Of a DNA stretch of 64,000 bases, positions 1 through 10,515 are shown piece by piece. The stretch lies in the NCBI GenBank assembly GCA_963576735.1, contig OY755186.1, positions 15,983,970 through 16,047,969 on the forward strand, in the 5' to 3' direction. Position 1 is the first letter of the stretch. Every line of letters starts with the position of its first letter. Under the pieces are notes generated by a model. That model was not told the origin of the DNA and made no database searches. It saw only the letters and a list, made by a program, of their open reading frames with translations. Origin of the DNA: Bedellia somnulentella. Its lineage: Eukaryota > Arthropoda > Insecta > Lepidoptera > Bedelliidae. The position numbers were made by a program, and so were the translations under genes.

Positions 1-603
1 CTGAATTTAAAAGAGGACGGGGATGTCTCGAAGATTAAGCGAAGACAGGAAGGCCGCCAACCGCGGTCACGCAAGAAAACGTTCGTGCAGTCGAAAACTT
101 ATTCGCGAAAACCGACGAATTACATACCATTAAATGTAGTGCTAGCTAGAGCGAGCGAGAACTAGGATTTGGATCAGCAGCAATGCAAACCATAATTCAC
201 GACCACCTTTTTCTCCGTAAATGTTGTTCGAGATGGGATGACAAACTTACCGATGAGCAAAAAGACCGTTGGGTGGATTGGTGCCTATACATGATAGATA
301 AATTTAACGGAGGCGAGAAAAAAACGTATATGATACAGTGACTGGTGACGAAACATGGCTATTTAACTATGATTCCGAAGTAACAGTCGACTGTAAAGTG
401 CTTTGAAGACGAGCCAACTCCAACGAAATGTCGCCGTGCACGAAGCACACAGAAAAAAATGGTCGCCTCGTTTTTCTGATAAACGGGTCATATTGCTACT
501 GTTGTGCTTGGAATGAAAGAACGGTAAACTCCGAATGGTATGTGACAGTTTGTGCTCCAACAGTAATATCTGCTTGGTGTAACAAGCAACCGAAGTCAGG
601 AAT
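1..603 (+). pseudogene. Mariner-like transposase remnant
   Basis: Joined over several frames, this stretch reads as a mariner (Tc1/mariner superfamily) transposase. It starts with GRPPTAVTQENVRAVENLF, part of the DNA-binding half. Next come CSRWDDKLTDEQKDRWVDW, then TGDETW with the first catalytic Asp (about 330-348), STQKKMVASFF (about 448-480) and RTVNSEWYV (about 520-546). The second-Asp block (normally HHDN) and the C-terminus are missing, as are both terminal inverted repeats. In-frame stops and at least two indels make it inactive. It continues off the left edge of the window. Family assignment is secure from the ordered motifs. Confidence 0.88.
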
Positions 604-1008
604 TTCACCGAGTCAAAAAATTAATTTAAGAGAATTTTAATATTTAGGTGGGTTGAACTGCCGCGTGTGGAATAAAGAAATTGCAAAGGTATTAATCACA
701 TTACTCATATTCAATTAAAAAACTTATTTCGTACTTTTTAGTACTAGACTGCTTATTTTCGGTTGTTTATTTTATGAAGTCGGATTTCTTTTTGTTAAAA
801 GTTATTTTACTTTACGAATTTTAGAGATGGGTGGACCTGGCAAAGATGCCTCTCGTATGAGGCAGTGCGACGGTTACTGTATTATTCTTCGTATTTCCGG
901 TATTTCTATTATTATACGATATTAAATAGTTAACCATATGTAACTTTACATTGTTCTTGAAATCCCTCGAAAGGCGATGGTCTACAATTCTACATCTCAA
1001 GAAAGACT
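604..1008. other. Unassigned AT-rich spacer
   Basis: I see no coding potential or recognised repeat between the mariner remnant and the next SINE. Confidence 0.4.
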
Positions 1009-1190
1009 CAAACGTTCACGCCGAATATCCCCGAAGGGGTTAGCAGAGGTAGTAATACTTCTGAATATCACGTGACATTGTCACCTGTTGTTCAGAGTAC
1101 CCACGCTTTGCTTGGACCCACGTTCTCACGTTATACAGGGCAGGCCTATCGGCGTTTTGAACAAATACACTGTCACATGATTGTGAGTTT
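1009..1190 (-). mobile_element. Family B SINE, 5'-truncated
   Basis: The 3' half of a family B SINE begins at ACGTTCACGCCGAATATCCC and breaks off near the CACTGTCACATGA block. The tRNA-like head is absent. It is more diverged than most copies. Confidence 0.8.
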
Positions 1191-1700
1191 CGACAGTCCC
1201 CTCGATTTCCTGGGATGCCATCATCAGATCCTGGTCTCATGGTACTTTCTCGGTAACAATATCATAACAAAAGAAGTGTTGAGTGAACCTGTACTTTTCT
1301 TCATAAAAGCTACGAAGAGGAGCATAAATCTTAATGGAATGGTGAAAGAACTGTTGCCTAACTCCTACTGATTAAGTACCCACCTTCCATCATCAGCTTA
1401 GCAGCATAACAATATGATTTTCAGAAGTAAATGCCAATATAAGTTCTGAAAATATGTAAAACGCGGTACATTTGCCTATAAAATTTCAAGGTTCCCCTCG
1501 ATTTCTCCAGAATCCCATCATCAGACCCTGATATCCTCATCATGGTACCAATCCGGGAGTATCTTCTTTCGAACAAAAAAATAATAATCAAAATCGGTTC
1601 ACAAATGGCGAAGTAATCGGCGAACTAACATAAAAAAAAATAAAAAAATATACGGTCGAATTGAGAACACTCCTTTTTTTGAAGTCGGTTAAAAACGGCT
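1191..1700 (+). repeat. Unclassified dispersed repeat, two overlapping parts
   Basis: The segment around TCGATTTCCTGGGATGCCAT (about 1200) recurs in modified form near 1497. The second part ends in GAAGTCGGTTAAAAA at about 1680-1695. That looks like the 3' end of a non-LTR element, but no protein is left to classify it. Confidence 0.4.
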
Positions 1701-1878
1701 TATATCAAGTTCAATCGTACACATACATGTGCACAGCAGACTTCAAATTGTTAAAATCTGAGTTTCACGCTCTGAATCTTGTATATTTAGGTAGCCTCTA
1801 GAATCTTGTATTTTTCTAGAAGATTTATCGACAATCTATACATAAATACTTATACTCACGGCTATATTTTCATAAAAA

Positions 1879-2240
1879 CAACCGTGATAGCCCAGTGGGT
1901 AGAACACTCGGTTATCGTGCAAACGACTAGTGTTCAAATCCTGGGTCGGGCCTACACCAATTTGTCTTTTTAAAGACATATGTGTGGTTAATTTATCATG
2001 GTTGTTAACGGTGAGGGAAAACATCGTGAGGAAACCCACATGGCTGAGTTGTACTTAGTCATGTGACAGTGTATTCGTAAAACGGCGATAGGCCTGCCCC
2101 CTATCACGTGAGTACACTGTCCATGCAAAACGTGGGTACTCTGAACACCAGGTGACAAAGTCACGTGATGTTCAGAAGTATTAGTACCTCTGCCAACCCC
2201 TTCGGGGATATTCGGCGTGAACGTTTATGCTTATGCTTAT
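1879..2240 (+). mobile_element. Family B SINE (tRNA-derived), full length
   Basis: This copy shows the whole family. The head is tRNA-like, with an A-box-like TAGCCCAGTGGGTAG and a B-box-like GTTCAAATCC, as expected for an internal RNA polymerase III promoter. A body of about 250 bp follows. The 3' end is ACCCCTTCGGGGATATTCGG, then CGTGAACGTTTATGCTTATG. Tandem-repeat tails instead of poly(A) fit mobilisation by an RTE-type LINE. Confidence 0.9.
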
Positions 2241-2478
2241 ATATTTTCCTAGAAGCCAGAGCTAAGGAATTATAAAATCTTCAGCCACTTTTGGAAATTG
2301 AGTGGGGAAAAGATGGTAAAAATAAAGGTTTTTGGTGACGGGTCTCCAACCACATCGCCCAAAAATCACTTAAAAAGCCCCTATACCCTTACTCACCTCT
2401 TACGACACCCGTGGGTAGAAAGGGGTAGCAACATTCTAAGCCGGCACTACACGGCATAGCGGGCACTACACGGCATTT
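2241..2478 (-). mobile_element. Family A SINE copy
   Basis: It lies directly against the tail of the preceding family B SINE and lacks the CACGG-TATA end. The word GGCACTACACGGCAT is duplicated at its 5' side. Confidence 0.8.
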
Positions 2479-2565
2479 TATAGTTTCACAATAAATTTCT
2501 AAAGGGATGGCAAACATCATTTACTCACATATTACGTGACATTTTGTTACGCGATATACACTTAT

Positions 2566-3540
2566 TTTTAAACTAGTGGATCGTCCCAGCTTCGCACGGG
2601 TAGCGTTGTTTTTTAAATATCTGAGGTTTCTTTCTTTAGTCACTGCTCAAGCATTGTGAAATTCAGCGCAATGTTTTCAATTTATTAAATTTATAGCACT
2701 CCCTAAACAGTGTAGTTTGGTGATTTTAAATGCGCTTTGATGAACGGTTCAGTATTTCCGTTTAATAGCAAATTTTTAAATAAAACGCTATGAAGTATTT
2801 CTAACAATATAAAAAATAAATCATTACGTGATTTAGGATGCAACTACTCGTGCCACCTAGTATGTTATATGTAAATTAGTAAAGATTTGGTTTTGATCAC
2901 GGGCGCGATGGCTTATTTTATGTATAATTTCGGTGTTTGTCTACCGATTTCTATGATTCTTTTTTTATTGAATAGGTAATAATGTTACCTTTTTTAAATT
3001 TGGGTTGAGTGAGACGTTTACAAACGTAAGAGTAAACAAATATAATCAGAATGATCCGAACTGCTAAGCTATCAGGAATTACACGTGTTATTGTGAGCCA
3101 ACCGTAAAAGATAGACATAAACTGCTGAGGATTTTTTTTTAGATAATTTAATGAAGAATATTTCCGTCACACATGATTTCTATGTAAGTTTAACCATTGA
3201 GGCTGCACACGCGACGGAAGCTTAAAAAATGGAGTAACTTCTCCCTTTTTCCCAAAATTACCCAAAATTCCCCTTTACTACTCTGCTGGAAAGTATACAA
3301 AAACCTGCGCAGGTGTATGAAGAATAATTGTACCAAGTTTCGTTAAAATCCGTCGAGTATTTTTTGTTTCCATAAGGAACATACAAACCGACAGACAGAC
3401 AGACAGACAGACAGACAAAAATTTTACTGACTGCATTTTTGGCATCAGTATCGATCCCTAATCACCACCTGATGGTTATTTTGAAAATATATTTCATGTA
3501 CAGAATTGACCTCTCTACAGATTTATTATAAGTATAGATA
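2566..3540 (+). repeat. Dispersed repeat with (GACA)n
   Basis: This repeat-like block begins near ACTAGTGGATCGTCCCAGC and ends near AAGTATAGATAG. It contains a (GACA)6 microsatellite at about 3391-3416 after a motif of the type AAGTTTCGTTAAAATCCGTC. Related text occurs near 9870-9920. No ORF is preserved, and element class cannot be decided by eye. Confidence 0.45.
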
Positions 3541-3670
3541 GATATCAGTTTTAGAAATTGTACATTTAGTCTAGGCTAATATTCCCAAGAAGGGGTAACC
3601 AGAGATTCAGAATTAGAAAAGATTGATAAAAAACAATGGCTGGTGAAATGTCCATACCACATCAACCAAA

Positions 3671-3840
3671 ACATACATACATACTTACTTACTTATACTC
3701 ACGCCCATTATTCCCATTGGGGTAGGCAGAGACTATCGATCGCCACTTAGTACGATTTTGACAAACCTCTCTTGCTTCCCTTACATTCATTATTCTTCTC
3801 ATACATTCTCTTATATTCTTCTCACTTCGGACCCCCGCCT
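3671..3840 (-). mobile_element. RTE-like LINE 3' tail fragment
   Basis: The minus strand reads the last codons of the LINE at 56006-58700 (CGATCGATAGTCTCTGCCTA) followed by CCCCATTGGGAATAATGG and a mixed (TAAG/TATG)n tail. It is truncated after about 170 bp and the coding frame is disrupted. Confidence 0.85.
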
Positions 3841-3884
3841 GTACATACGTGTGCTTTGAAATAAGATATTCCTCTTCTACTTTT

Positions 3885-3960
3885 GGAACTAGTTGCCCCT
3901 TACAAACACATACGGAAAGAAATGGGCTCGTGATATTCTAAGTCGACACTACACAGCATA
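3885..3960 (-). mobile_element. Family A SINE fragment
   Basis: Only the 5' terminal portion remains, ending in GTCGACACTACACAGC. Confidence 0.65.
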
Positions 3961-4048
3961 TCACCCAAATTACTTGAAAGCCCCAAAACCCTGAGTAATA
4001 TTTGGAGCAGCTATGATTTACGAGATATGGTAATGCTAGTATAGACGA

Positions 4049-4408
4049 CGTGATAGCTCAATGGGTAGAACACCGGTTATCGTGCAAGTGACTAGTGTTC
4101 AAATCCCGGGTCGGGCCTACACCAATTTGTCTTTTCTAAAGTCATATGTGTGGTTAATTTATCATGGTTGTTAGCGGTGAGGGAAAACATCGTGAGGAAA
4201 CCAACATGGCTGAGTTGTACTTAGTCATGTAACGGTGTATTCGTACAAAACGGCGATAGGCCTGCCCCCTATCACGTGAGTACACTGTCCATGCAAAACG
4301 TGGGTACTCTGAACACCAGGTGACAAAGTCACGCGATGTTCAGAAGAATTAGTACCACTGCCAACCCCTTCGGGGATATTCGGCGTGAAAGTTTATGTTA
4401 TGTTTATA
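4049..4408 (+). mobile_element. Family B SINE, full length
   Basis: The head, TAGCTCAATGGGTAGAACAC, differs slightly from the 1879 copy. The 3' end is GGCGTGAAAGTTTATGTTAT. It sits 36 bp upstream of a TIL exon, inside or bordering an intron. Confidence 0.9.
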
Positions 4409-4443
4409 TAGTAATGCCTGACCTGAAATGTGTTTTGTTTCAG

Positions 4444-4509
4444 ATGAGTGTCCACCAAACGAGGAATATCTTCTCTGTGGTTTCAACACTACCTGCTCCA
4501 ATCCTGATG
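4444..4509 (+). CDS. TIL-domain protein, exon coding first half of TIL domain 1
   Basis: An acceptor TTTGTTTCAG precedes the exon and a GTAAG donor follows it. Read in phase 1, the exon gives (D/N)ECPPNEEYLLCGFNTTC, then SNPD and the first base of a Gly codon. This is the N-terminal half of a trypsin-inhibitor-like (TIL) domain. Such domains are found in small secreted serine-protease inhibitors and related cuticle or haemolymph proteins. It has only three cysteines where the canonical half usually has more. The next exon continues the domain in the same phase. Because it begins in phase 1 without a signal peptide, at least one upstream exon must lie outside the window or be unrecognised. A protease-inhibitor role is inferred from the family only. 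Confidence 0.82.
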
Positions 4510-4597
4510 GTAAGATCTTTAATTTTATCATCATCATTATCGATTCTAAGGCTTTGTTTTGACTTTTACACTTCTTGAATTGATTAAATCATTGATT

Positions 4598-4954
4598 ATT
4601 ATATTATTATTATTAAACACTTTATTGCATACAAATACAATGTTTTCATATAGGTACAGATCATTAGGTCTAAGTACACAAAGGCGGACTTATCGCCTTA
4701 ACGCGATTTCTTCCAGTCAACCTTTATGGTGTGGAAAACCAAGTACAAAACTCTTAAACAGAAGTCATTGAAAATTAATATGCAAATAAAACCAAACTTA
4801 ACTAAACACACACAACCTATTTACAACCCTAACCTAAATATTAATTTATATATCCAATATGTATAATAAAATAATTATATTAAATATACTTATTCTTTAT
4901 AAATATACACACATATGTATATATATAAATATATACATATATATATATATATAT
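4598..4954 (-). mobile_element. LINE 3' untranslated region, separated from its ORF
   Basis: On the minus strand this AT-rich segment ends in TTGTATGCAATAAAGTGTTT followed by AATAATAATA, typical of a non-LTR 3' end with an AATAAA signal. It contains the GGCGATAAGTCCGCC motif. It abuts the left LTR of the Gypsy-like insertion inside a (TA)n run. The same (TA)n run resumes on the far side, next to the LINE C-terminal ORF at 8297-8872. The two pieces are therefore one element split by insertion. Confidence 0.7.
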
Positions 4955-5342
4955 AACGTCGGCAGGGTAGATCGGCGTAGATTCATGATTCCTCAATCAC
5001 AAATCAGACACAGAAATAAATAATCACAGCTTTAATCAACTTCGCCACTATTCACAAATTAACTAAGTACAAATTATATTGCGTTAACACCGATTAGAAA
5101 CGTATGACGGTTCCGAGCACAACCGATCCACTCTTTGTCCATCCTCAGAATGATCCTTGCCCGAACTCCATCAGAGGGCGCACGATTACCTCGTGACCAC
5201 ACCCTTCCGCTTCTTACCACTTAGTCAACTGAGTCAAATCAGCAACTCTATTAGGTATTACCGACACGTAGTCAATTCAGTAACTGTATTAGGTGCCGCC
5301 GACATGTAGTCAAATGAGCAACCATATTAGGTGCCGCCGACA
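4955..5342 (-). repeat. Gypsy-like element, 3' LTR (left copy)
   Basis: This 388-bp sequence is repeated directly at 7829-8216 with only two differences that I can see (near 5095 and 5144). On the element's own strand it starts TGTCGGCGGCACC and ends GCCGACGTTA. Its U3 side contains about three degenerate 43-bp repeats built on TTAGGTGCCGCCGACA. The insertion site is a (TA)n tract, so the target duplication cannot be resolved. Confidence 0.88.
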
Positions 5343-5575
5343 CGGCCATCCTGACAAGACACACGTCCTCGTGTGTTACTCGGCATCTGAAACAATATCA
5401 GATGGCAATACCACTTGTCCAAAATACTGACTTCCTCAATGAGGATTGTTCAATTTCAAAACAAAAAATACTTTATTACTTAAATGCTTTTCAGGAACTC
5501 ACACACAAAAAGTTATTACAACAATCCTCACTAAAGAAAAGTCACTAATAAGTGTTCGCATTTATGGTTCATAGA

Positions 5576-5850
5576 GTGATCAAACAAACAGATCATCCCA
5601 GTGATCAAACAAACAGATCATCCCAGTGATCAAACAAACAGATCATCCCAGTGATCAAACAAACAGATCATCCCAGTGATCAAACAAACAGATCATCCCA
5701 GTGATCAAACAAACAGATCATCCCAGTGATCAAACAAACAGATCATCCCAGTGATCAAACAAACAGATCATCCCAGTGATCAAACAAACAGATCATCCCA
5801 GTGATCAAACAAACAGATCATCCCAGTGATCAAACAGTCAGGTCATCCCA
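5576..5850 (+). repeat. 25-bp minisatellite, about 10 perfect copies
   Basis: The unit is GTGATCAAACAAACAGATCA followed by TCCCA. About ten head-to-tail copies are identical before the array diverges. It lies between the integrase remnant and the 3' LTR of the Gypsy-like element. Confidence 0.95.
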
Positions 5851-6140
5851 GTGACCTTAACTCATATCATTAACGGTCATCCCAGTGACAGCGAAAAATC
5901 AGAGTTGGTCATCCCAGTGACCCCAAAACACATCTTCAGCGGTCATCCCAGTGACCCCGAAACACATCTTTAGTGGTCATCCCAGTGACCCAAAACACAT
6001 CTTCAGCGGTCATCCCAGTGACCCCGAAACACATTTTTTAGTGGTCATCCCAGTGACCCCAAAACACATCTTCAGCGGTCATCCCAGTGACCCTAAAGCC
6101 CCTATATTCATACTTGGTCATCTCAGTGACCACTACAATT
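5851..6140 (+). repeat. Degenerate 33-36-bp minisatellite
   Basis: Seven or so units carry the core GGTCATCCCAGTGACC separated by variable text such as CCAAAACACATCTTCAGC. The core TCATCCCAGTGA is shared with the neighbouring 25-bp array, so the two arrays probably share an origin. The reading frame across it is repetitive translation, not a gene. Confidence 0.9.
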
Positions 6141-6309
6141 TATCAAATGTCTTACAAAAGACAGATTATACCTACAATCAGAACTAAGAAAATTTATAAA
6201 CTTAACTCAACTCATTCAATAAAGATTCAGAACCCAACGGGTCAAACCTCTCTGGCTTTTTCTAAAACTATCATGTCATGGCTCTATTTTTACAGCCTAT
6301 TGTAACTGT

Positions 6310-7746
6310 CCAAAGCCGTTAAAGTGTACCTATATCCTTCTTAAACTTCTACTATTCCAAAGGAACCCTTACATAATGCGTTTAATTTTGTCTGAATTCG
6401 TTCTTCGTTTTTGCATTAATAGAAAATCACCGACAGAAAACCTAGTGAATTTAGCCTTGTGCTTATCAAAACCCTCAATAGATTGATCGGTACTCGAAAC
6501 GGGAATCAAATGAAATCCACTAGTACAATCAAAGAATAAAAAGAAATTCGCGCCGTTTAATCACGCAATTAAATCTGATATGAAAGGTACAGGAAACTAA
6601 TCGGGCACTGTATTACTATTTAGTTCGCGATAGTCTACGCACGCACATCATATTGGTACCATTACGTTTCTTTACTAATAACGCAGGGCTAGAAAAATGG
6701 GGAACCACTTCGCCTAATTATGTTAGCTTGTAAAAGTTCATTGACCTTAGCTCTTATAACCCGCCGTTCATCCGGCGTGAACGAATTTTCATCAACTCGT
6801 ATAGTGGAAAAACCTACAATAAGATAACTTTCTATTTTTAAAATACCTAGCATCTCGCTTTTTGCAGCGTCACTAACATCGCATCAACTTGTGCTAAATT
6901 TATTTCAGACGCTATGATTACTTGAGAACTATATTCAACATTTAACTTTCGAGCGTGAAATTTGAGATAGACATATTTACGGCAAAGCCTAGCGCTAAAA
7001 TTTCTCTACCTAACATTATGTTACAACGCAGGTACATATCTGGCAAAACGTGGAGTAAAAATACAAATCTAAAATCACAGATCTTCACCTTACGCTATAT
7101 TTGTACAGTGCTAAACACGTACTACTCAAGCCTATTCCAGTTAATTAACAACATTGTTTTTTGCGTTTCCACAAATCTTTAACGCTACGCTCTCTTTAAC
7201 TAAGGAGAATTCGGCACCGGAATCATAATGAAAAATAAACTGCTCACCAGAATGAGTCAGTGTACCTGAAGGTGGTTACACTGCAAAAGTCGACTCTGCT
7301 CGACGCGAGTACTGGTACCTGACCTGACCTCCGGCGCTGGTGGCGCTCTTGCACCGGCTCGCAACGTGTCGCGTCGTTCCACACTTGAAACACACCAATA
7401 GCTTGATGAACTGGCTAGTAAAGAGTATGACGTCGCAATTTTCCCGCTCACTGGCTTAGACTAGAAGCGATGTTTAGGTCTTATCTTAGACCGTCATATA
7501 TCGGCTTTGTGTCCAACTTTTCCACAGCTGTAACACTGTGATAACCAATTGGATGCAGATCCTTTTAACGCGCGGCTCATCGCCACGACGAGGCTTCCAT
7601 CCTGCAGTGGATGGAACCGTATCCGTACAGAATCCGTAGTTGCACATCAGGAGGTCGGAGTCGAATTCCGGTAGAGTAACTTTATCACTGGACACTGTAA
7701 GAGGTTTTAACGCTCCAATAAAGGCTAACATATTTCGATTTTGCAC
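6310..7746 (-). pseudogene. Gypsy-like gag-pol remnant
   Basis: Read on the minus strand from 7746, a Gag start segment contains LPEFDSD. A zinc knuckle CYSCGKVGHKADI follows at about 7495-7533; its last Cys codon is a stop. A complete knuckle CFKCGTTRHVASRC lies at about 7350-7391. A retropepsin core YDSGAEFSLVKES follows at about 7190-7228, with the protease C-terminal signature CNIMLGREILALGF at about 6985-7026. The start of reverse transcriptase lies at about 6610-6790 (LLQANIIRRSGSP, later VDYREL-like). TSGFHLIPV follows at about 6500-6530. The frame then jumps into integrase C-terminal text (KAKFTRFSVGDFLLM) at about 6430-6475. Stops and frameshifts are frequent. Motif order is diagnostic for Ty3/Gypsy, where the domains run PR-RT-RH-IN. 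Confidence 0.8.
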
Positions 7747-7828
7747 TTCAAATTAACTTTTCCATTTATTGTCACTTTCTTTATATTACGATTCACGAAA
7801 TCGGCGTTGGGGAGATCCCGCTTCTGAT

Positions 7829-8212
7829 AACGTCGGCAGGGTAGATCGGCGTAGATTCATGATTCCTCAATCACAAATCAGACACAGAAATAAATAATCA
7901 CAGCTTTAATCAACTTCGCCACTATTCACAAATTAACTAAGTACAAATTATATTGCGTTAAAACCGATTAGAAACGTATGACGGTTCCGAGCACAACCGA
8001 TCCACTCTTTGTCCATCCTTAGAATGATCCTTGCCCGAACTCCATCAGAGGGCGCACGATTACCTCGTGACCACACCCTTCCGCTTCTTACCACTTAGTC
8101 AACTGAGTCAAATCAGCAACTCTATTAGGTATTACCGACACGTAGTCAATTCAGTAACTGTATTAGGTGCCGCCGACATGTAGTCAAATGAGCAACCATA
8201 TTAGGTGCCGCC

Positions 8213-8216
<4 letters not shown>
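7829..8216 (-). repeat. Gypsy-like element, 5' LTR (right copy)
   Basis: It is the partner of the 4955-5342 repeat. On the minus strand the segment just inside it reads CAGAAGCGGGATCTCC, where the primer-binding site should lie. I could not match this to a particular tRNA. Confidence 0.88.
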
Positions 8217-8253
<37 letters not shown>

Positions 8254-8890
8254 TTTATATTGTATAATAAATACTTATATAGAGATATACTTATCATTAT
8301 AAAATCTGCCAACCTAAGGTCTTAAAAAAATGAGATTTTAATTTATCTTTAAATATGTTTAAAGATGATGACAGCCGTATGTCAACTGGTAGTGAGTTCC
8401 ACAAATTGACCGCTTTGACTGCAAAGGAATCACTATATGTAGCACTGGTATGAGGAGGTACGCTCAACATCTTGTTATCCTGTGATCGCAAGTCACGGCC
8501 GTGCGAGCATAAATATGTAAACTTACACCGAAGATAATGGGGGGCAGCAGGATTATTGAGGGCATTATATAAAACACATAAAATATGAGTATTCCTCCGA
8601 AGTCGAATAGGGAGCCACTTTAGTTGAGCGCGATACTCAGAAATATGATCGTATTTACGCAATCCAAAAATAAATCGGATGCATAAATTCTGGAGACGTT
8701 CGAGTTTGTTAAGTAGCTCCTCTGTGAGGTCAAGATAGCTTACGTCTGCGTAATCAAGAATCGGAAGAAGTAGAGACTGCGCCAGCGTAATCTTAGTGTG
8801 GTGAGGCAGGAAAAATTGCAAGCGCTTAAGTGAGTGACAGGATGCAAAGACTTTTTTACTTACGGTTTCCACTTTGATTCTGTTAATAAA
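8217..8890 (-). pseudogene. Jockey/CR1-like LINE, C-terminal part of pol
   Basis: An open frame of 191 codons (8297-8872) reads as the post-RT C-terminal region of a non-LTR retrotransposon pol. It has a PILDYADVSYLDL segment, LERLQNLCIRFIFGLRKYDH, LKWLPIRLRR, HGRDLRS and AVKAVNLWNSLPVDIR, in the order usual for jockey/CR1-group elements. The EN and RT domains are absent (5' truncation near 8890). A (TA)n tract (8217-8247) follows the ORF and is where the Gypsy-like element inserted. The 3' UTR resumes at 4954-4598. Confidence 0.8.
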
Positions 8891-9016
8891 TGATTTGCTT
8901 TAGCAAACTGTTTTAATTAGTGTATTCGATAAGGATGAGACAAAAAGACACATATGTAGTACTATATGCATACGTCGCATAGTAAATTAGAATTTAAATA
9001 GTAAAACTTACCTGTC

Positions 9017-9215
9017 TAGTGTCGGCTTAGAATAGCACTACCCCATTTCTACCCGTGGGTGTTCGTTAGAGGCGACTAAGGGTATTGGGGCTAAATGATA
9101 CTTTATTTCTACTATGTTCTCCCATATGAACTTCCAAATGTGGCTGAGGAGTTACTAGCTCTGAAACTCTGGCTACCCCTTTTTGGGATTTATGGTCGTG
9201 AGTATATGTATGTAA
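9017..9215 (+). mobile_element. Family A SINE, internally deleted
   Basis: The 5' end GTGTCGGCTTAGAATAGCAC is intact. The middle jumps from GTATTGGGGCT into the TTTATTTCTACTATGTTC block, omitting the GGGCGATGCGG segment. Confidence 0.85.
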
Positions 9216-9250
9216 CGAGTATGTAAAGTCATAATTGTCTGTGTTTACAG

Positions 9251-9355
9251 GTCCTGAAAATATCACTGAAGACTGTATAGAAGGCTGTTTTTGCAAGGAC
9301 AAGTTCTTCAGAAATGAAACTGGATCCTGTATCAGTATGGATCTGTGTCCAATAA
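9251..9355 (+). CDS. TIL-domain protein, exon coding second half of TIL domain 1
   Basis: The acceptor is GTGTTTACAG and the donor GTACGT. In phase 1 the exon reads GPENITEDCIEGCFC, then KDKFFRNETGSCISMDLCPI. The GC-x-C core with GS-C and LC at the end is the C-terminal signature of a TIL domain. Joined to the 4444-4509 exon, domain 1 has eight cysteines rather than the canonical ten, so one disulphide appears to be missing. A 4.7-kb intron filled with transposons separates it from the preceding exon. Confidence 0.88.
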
Positions 9356-9423
9356 GTACGTCACTTTAATTAACTAGGACTTCAATGCAAATTGCGATTG
9401 AAATGAATTGAGCTGAGTACATA

Positions 9424-9676
9424 AATACATACATATACTCACGGCTATAAATCCCTAGAAGGGGTACCCAGAGCTAAGGAACTAGAAGTTCCTCAGCCAC
9501 TTTTGGAAAGTTGAGTGGGGAAAAGATGGCAAAATAAAGGTTATTGGTGATGGGTCTCCAACCGCATCGCCCAAAATCCCTTAAATTAAAATCCCCAATA
9601 CCGTTAGTCGCCTCTTACGTACACCCACCGGAAGAAATGGGGTAGTGTTATTTTAAGCCGACACTACACAGCACAG
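9424..9676 (-). mobile_element. Family A SINE, full length
   Basis: Both ends are present: the (TATG)n tail on the left and GCCGACACTACACAGCAC on the right. Its internal stem carries the paired variant GGAACT-AGA-AGTTCC. Confidence 0.92.
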
Positions 9677-10012
9677 AATTGAGCTGAGTGAGTTAAGAAA
9701 ACCTCAGACTCTTACTAGCTATGCAGTCGGTCTTAAGCTTCGAGCCACACTCTAAATAAGAAACCGTTAACATTTTTCTATTGACTTTAATGAGAAGAGA
9801 GTTTTTCGGTGATAGGTTCGATCACGACATGCGACCTTACGTCACTTAGCTATGTCCACTTGATCACTGTGCCAAATTTGGTTGAAATCGGTCGAGCTAT
9901 TCCAGTGGTGTTCGATTACAAAGATGTGGCCTACCCACGTATAAGAGTTTACCTTTAACGATGGCGTCAGTACCAAAAGGTAGCATATCACCCAAATTAC
10001 TTGAAAGCCGTT
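9677..10012. other. Intronic spacer
   Basis: It contains text around 9875-9935 (CAAATTTGGTTGAAATCGGT) related to the dispersed repeat at 2566-3540. Nothing coding is seen. Confidence 0.4.
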
Positions 10013-10245
10013 TAGTGCCGGCTTAGAATGTCGCTACCCCTTTCTACCGATGGGTGTCGTATGAGGCGACTAAGGGTATTGGGGCTTTTTATTGGATTTT
10101 TGGGCGATGCAGTTGGAGACCCATCACCAAAAACCTTTATTATTACCATCTTTTCCTCACTCAACTTCCAAAAGTGGCTGAAGAATTTATAATTCCTTAG
10201 CTCTGGTTACCCCTTCTAGGGAAATATAGCCGTGAGTATATGTAT
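10013..10245 (+). mobile_element. Family A SINE, diverged subfamily
   Basis: It begins AGTGCCGGCTTAGAATGTCG instead of AGTGTCGGC. The short tail reads GTGAGTATATGTATATAC. Confidence 0.88.
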
Positions 10246-10515
10246 ATACTTGAAAGCCACAAAACCCAAAATTATAAAAAATCCTCAGTCACTTCTTGAT
10301 GCGTCAAGTGGCAATTATCGTTAATCGTATCGCTCATCAATCACTTTACAAGCAGCTTTGTAAACCCTTTTCCTCACGGGAAGTAATGGATTCGTAGGCA
10401 ACAGGCGAAAACGTGTTTTTTAGTTGATATATTTGGAACGGCATCCTTTATAACATTTCTGTTTAAGAGGGATGAAGTTATATTTATTTCTATGTATGTA
10501 TGTATGTTCGGCTTA

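Larger units (their letters stand above)
4955..8216 (-). mobile_element. Ty3/Gypsy-type LTR retrotransposon, internally deleted
   Basis: The element is 3.26 kb, with two 388-bp LTRs and 2.49 kb of internal sequence, against 5 kb or more for a complete Ty3/Gypsy element. On the minus strand the order is Gag, two zinc knuckles, aspartic protease, the beginning of reverse transcriptase, the end of integrase, a minisatellite-rich segment and the 3' LTR. Most of RT plus RNase H and most of integrase are missing. The element sits in the minus-strand LINE remnant, which itself lies in intron 1 of the TIL gene. Nearly identical LTRs suggest recent insertion despite the broken coding region. That would require proteins supplied by another copy. 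Confidence 0.85.

Noticed and set aside
5576..6140. Regular short repeats resembling a CRISPR array
   Set aside because: Units are directly tandem without unique spacers, and the window is eukaryotic. It is a minisatellite.
5951..6187. ORF with repeated HIFSGHPSDP-like peptide
   Set aside because: It is translation of the minisatellite in the Gypsy element, with no start, splice or family support.
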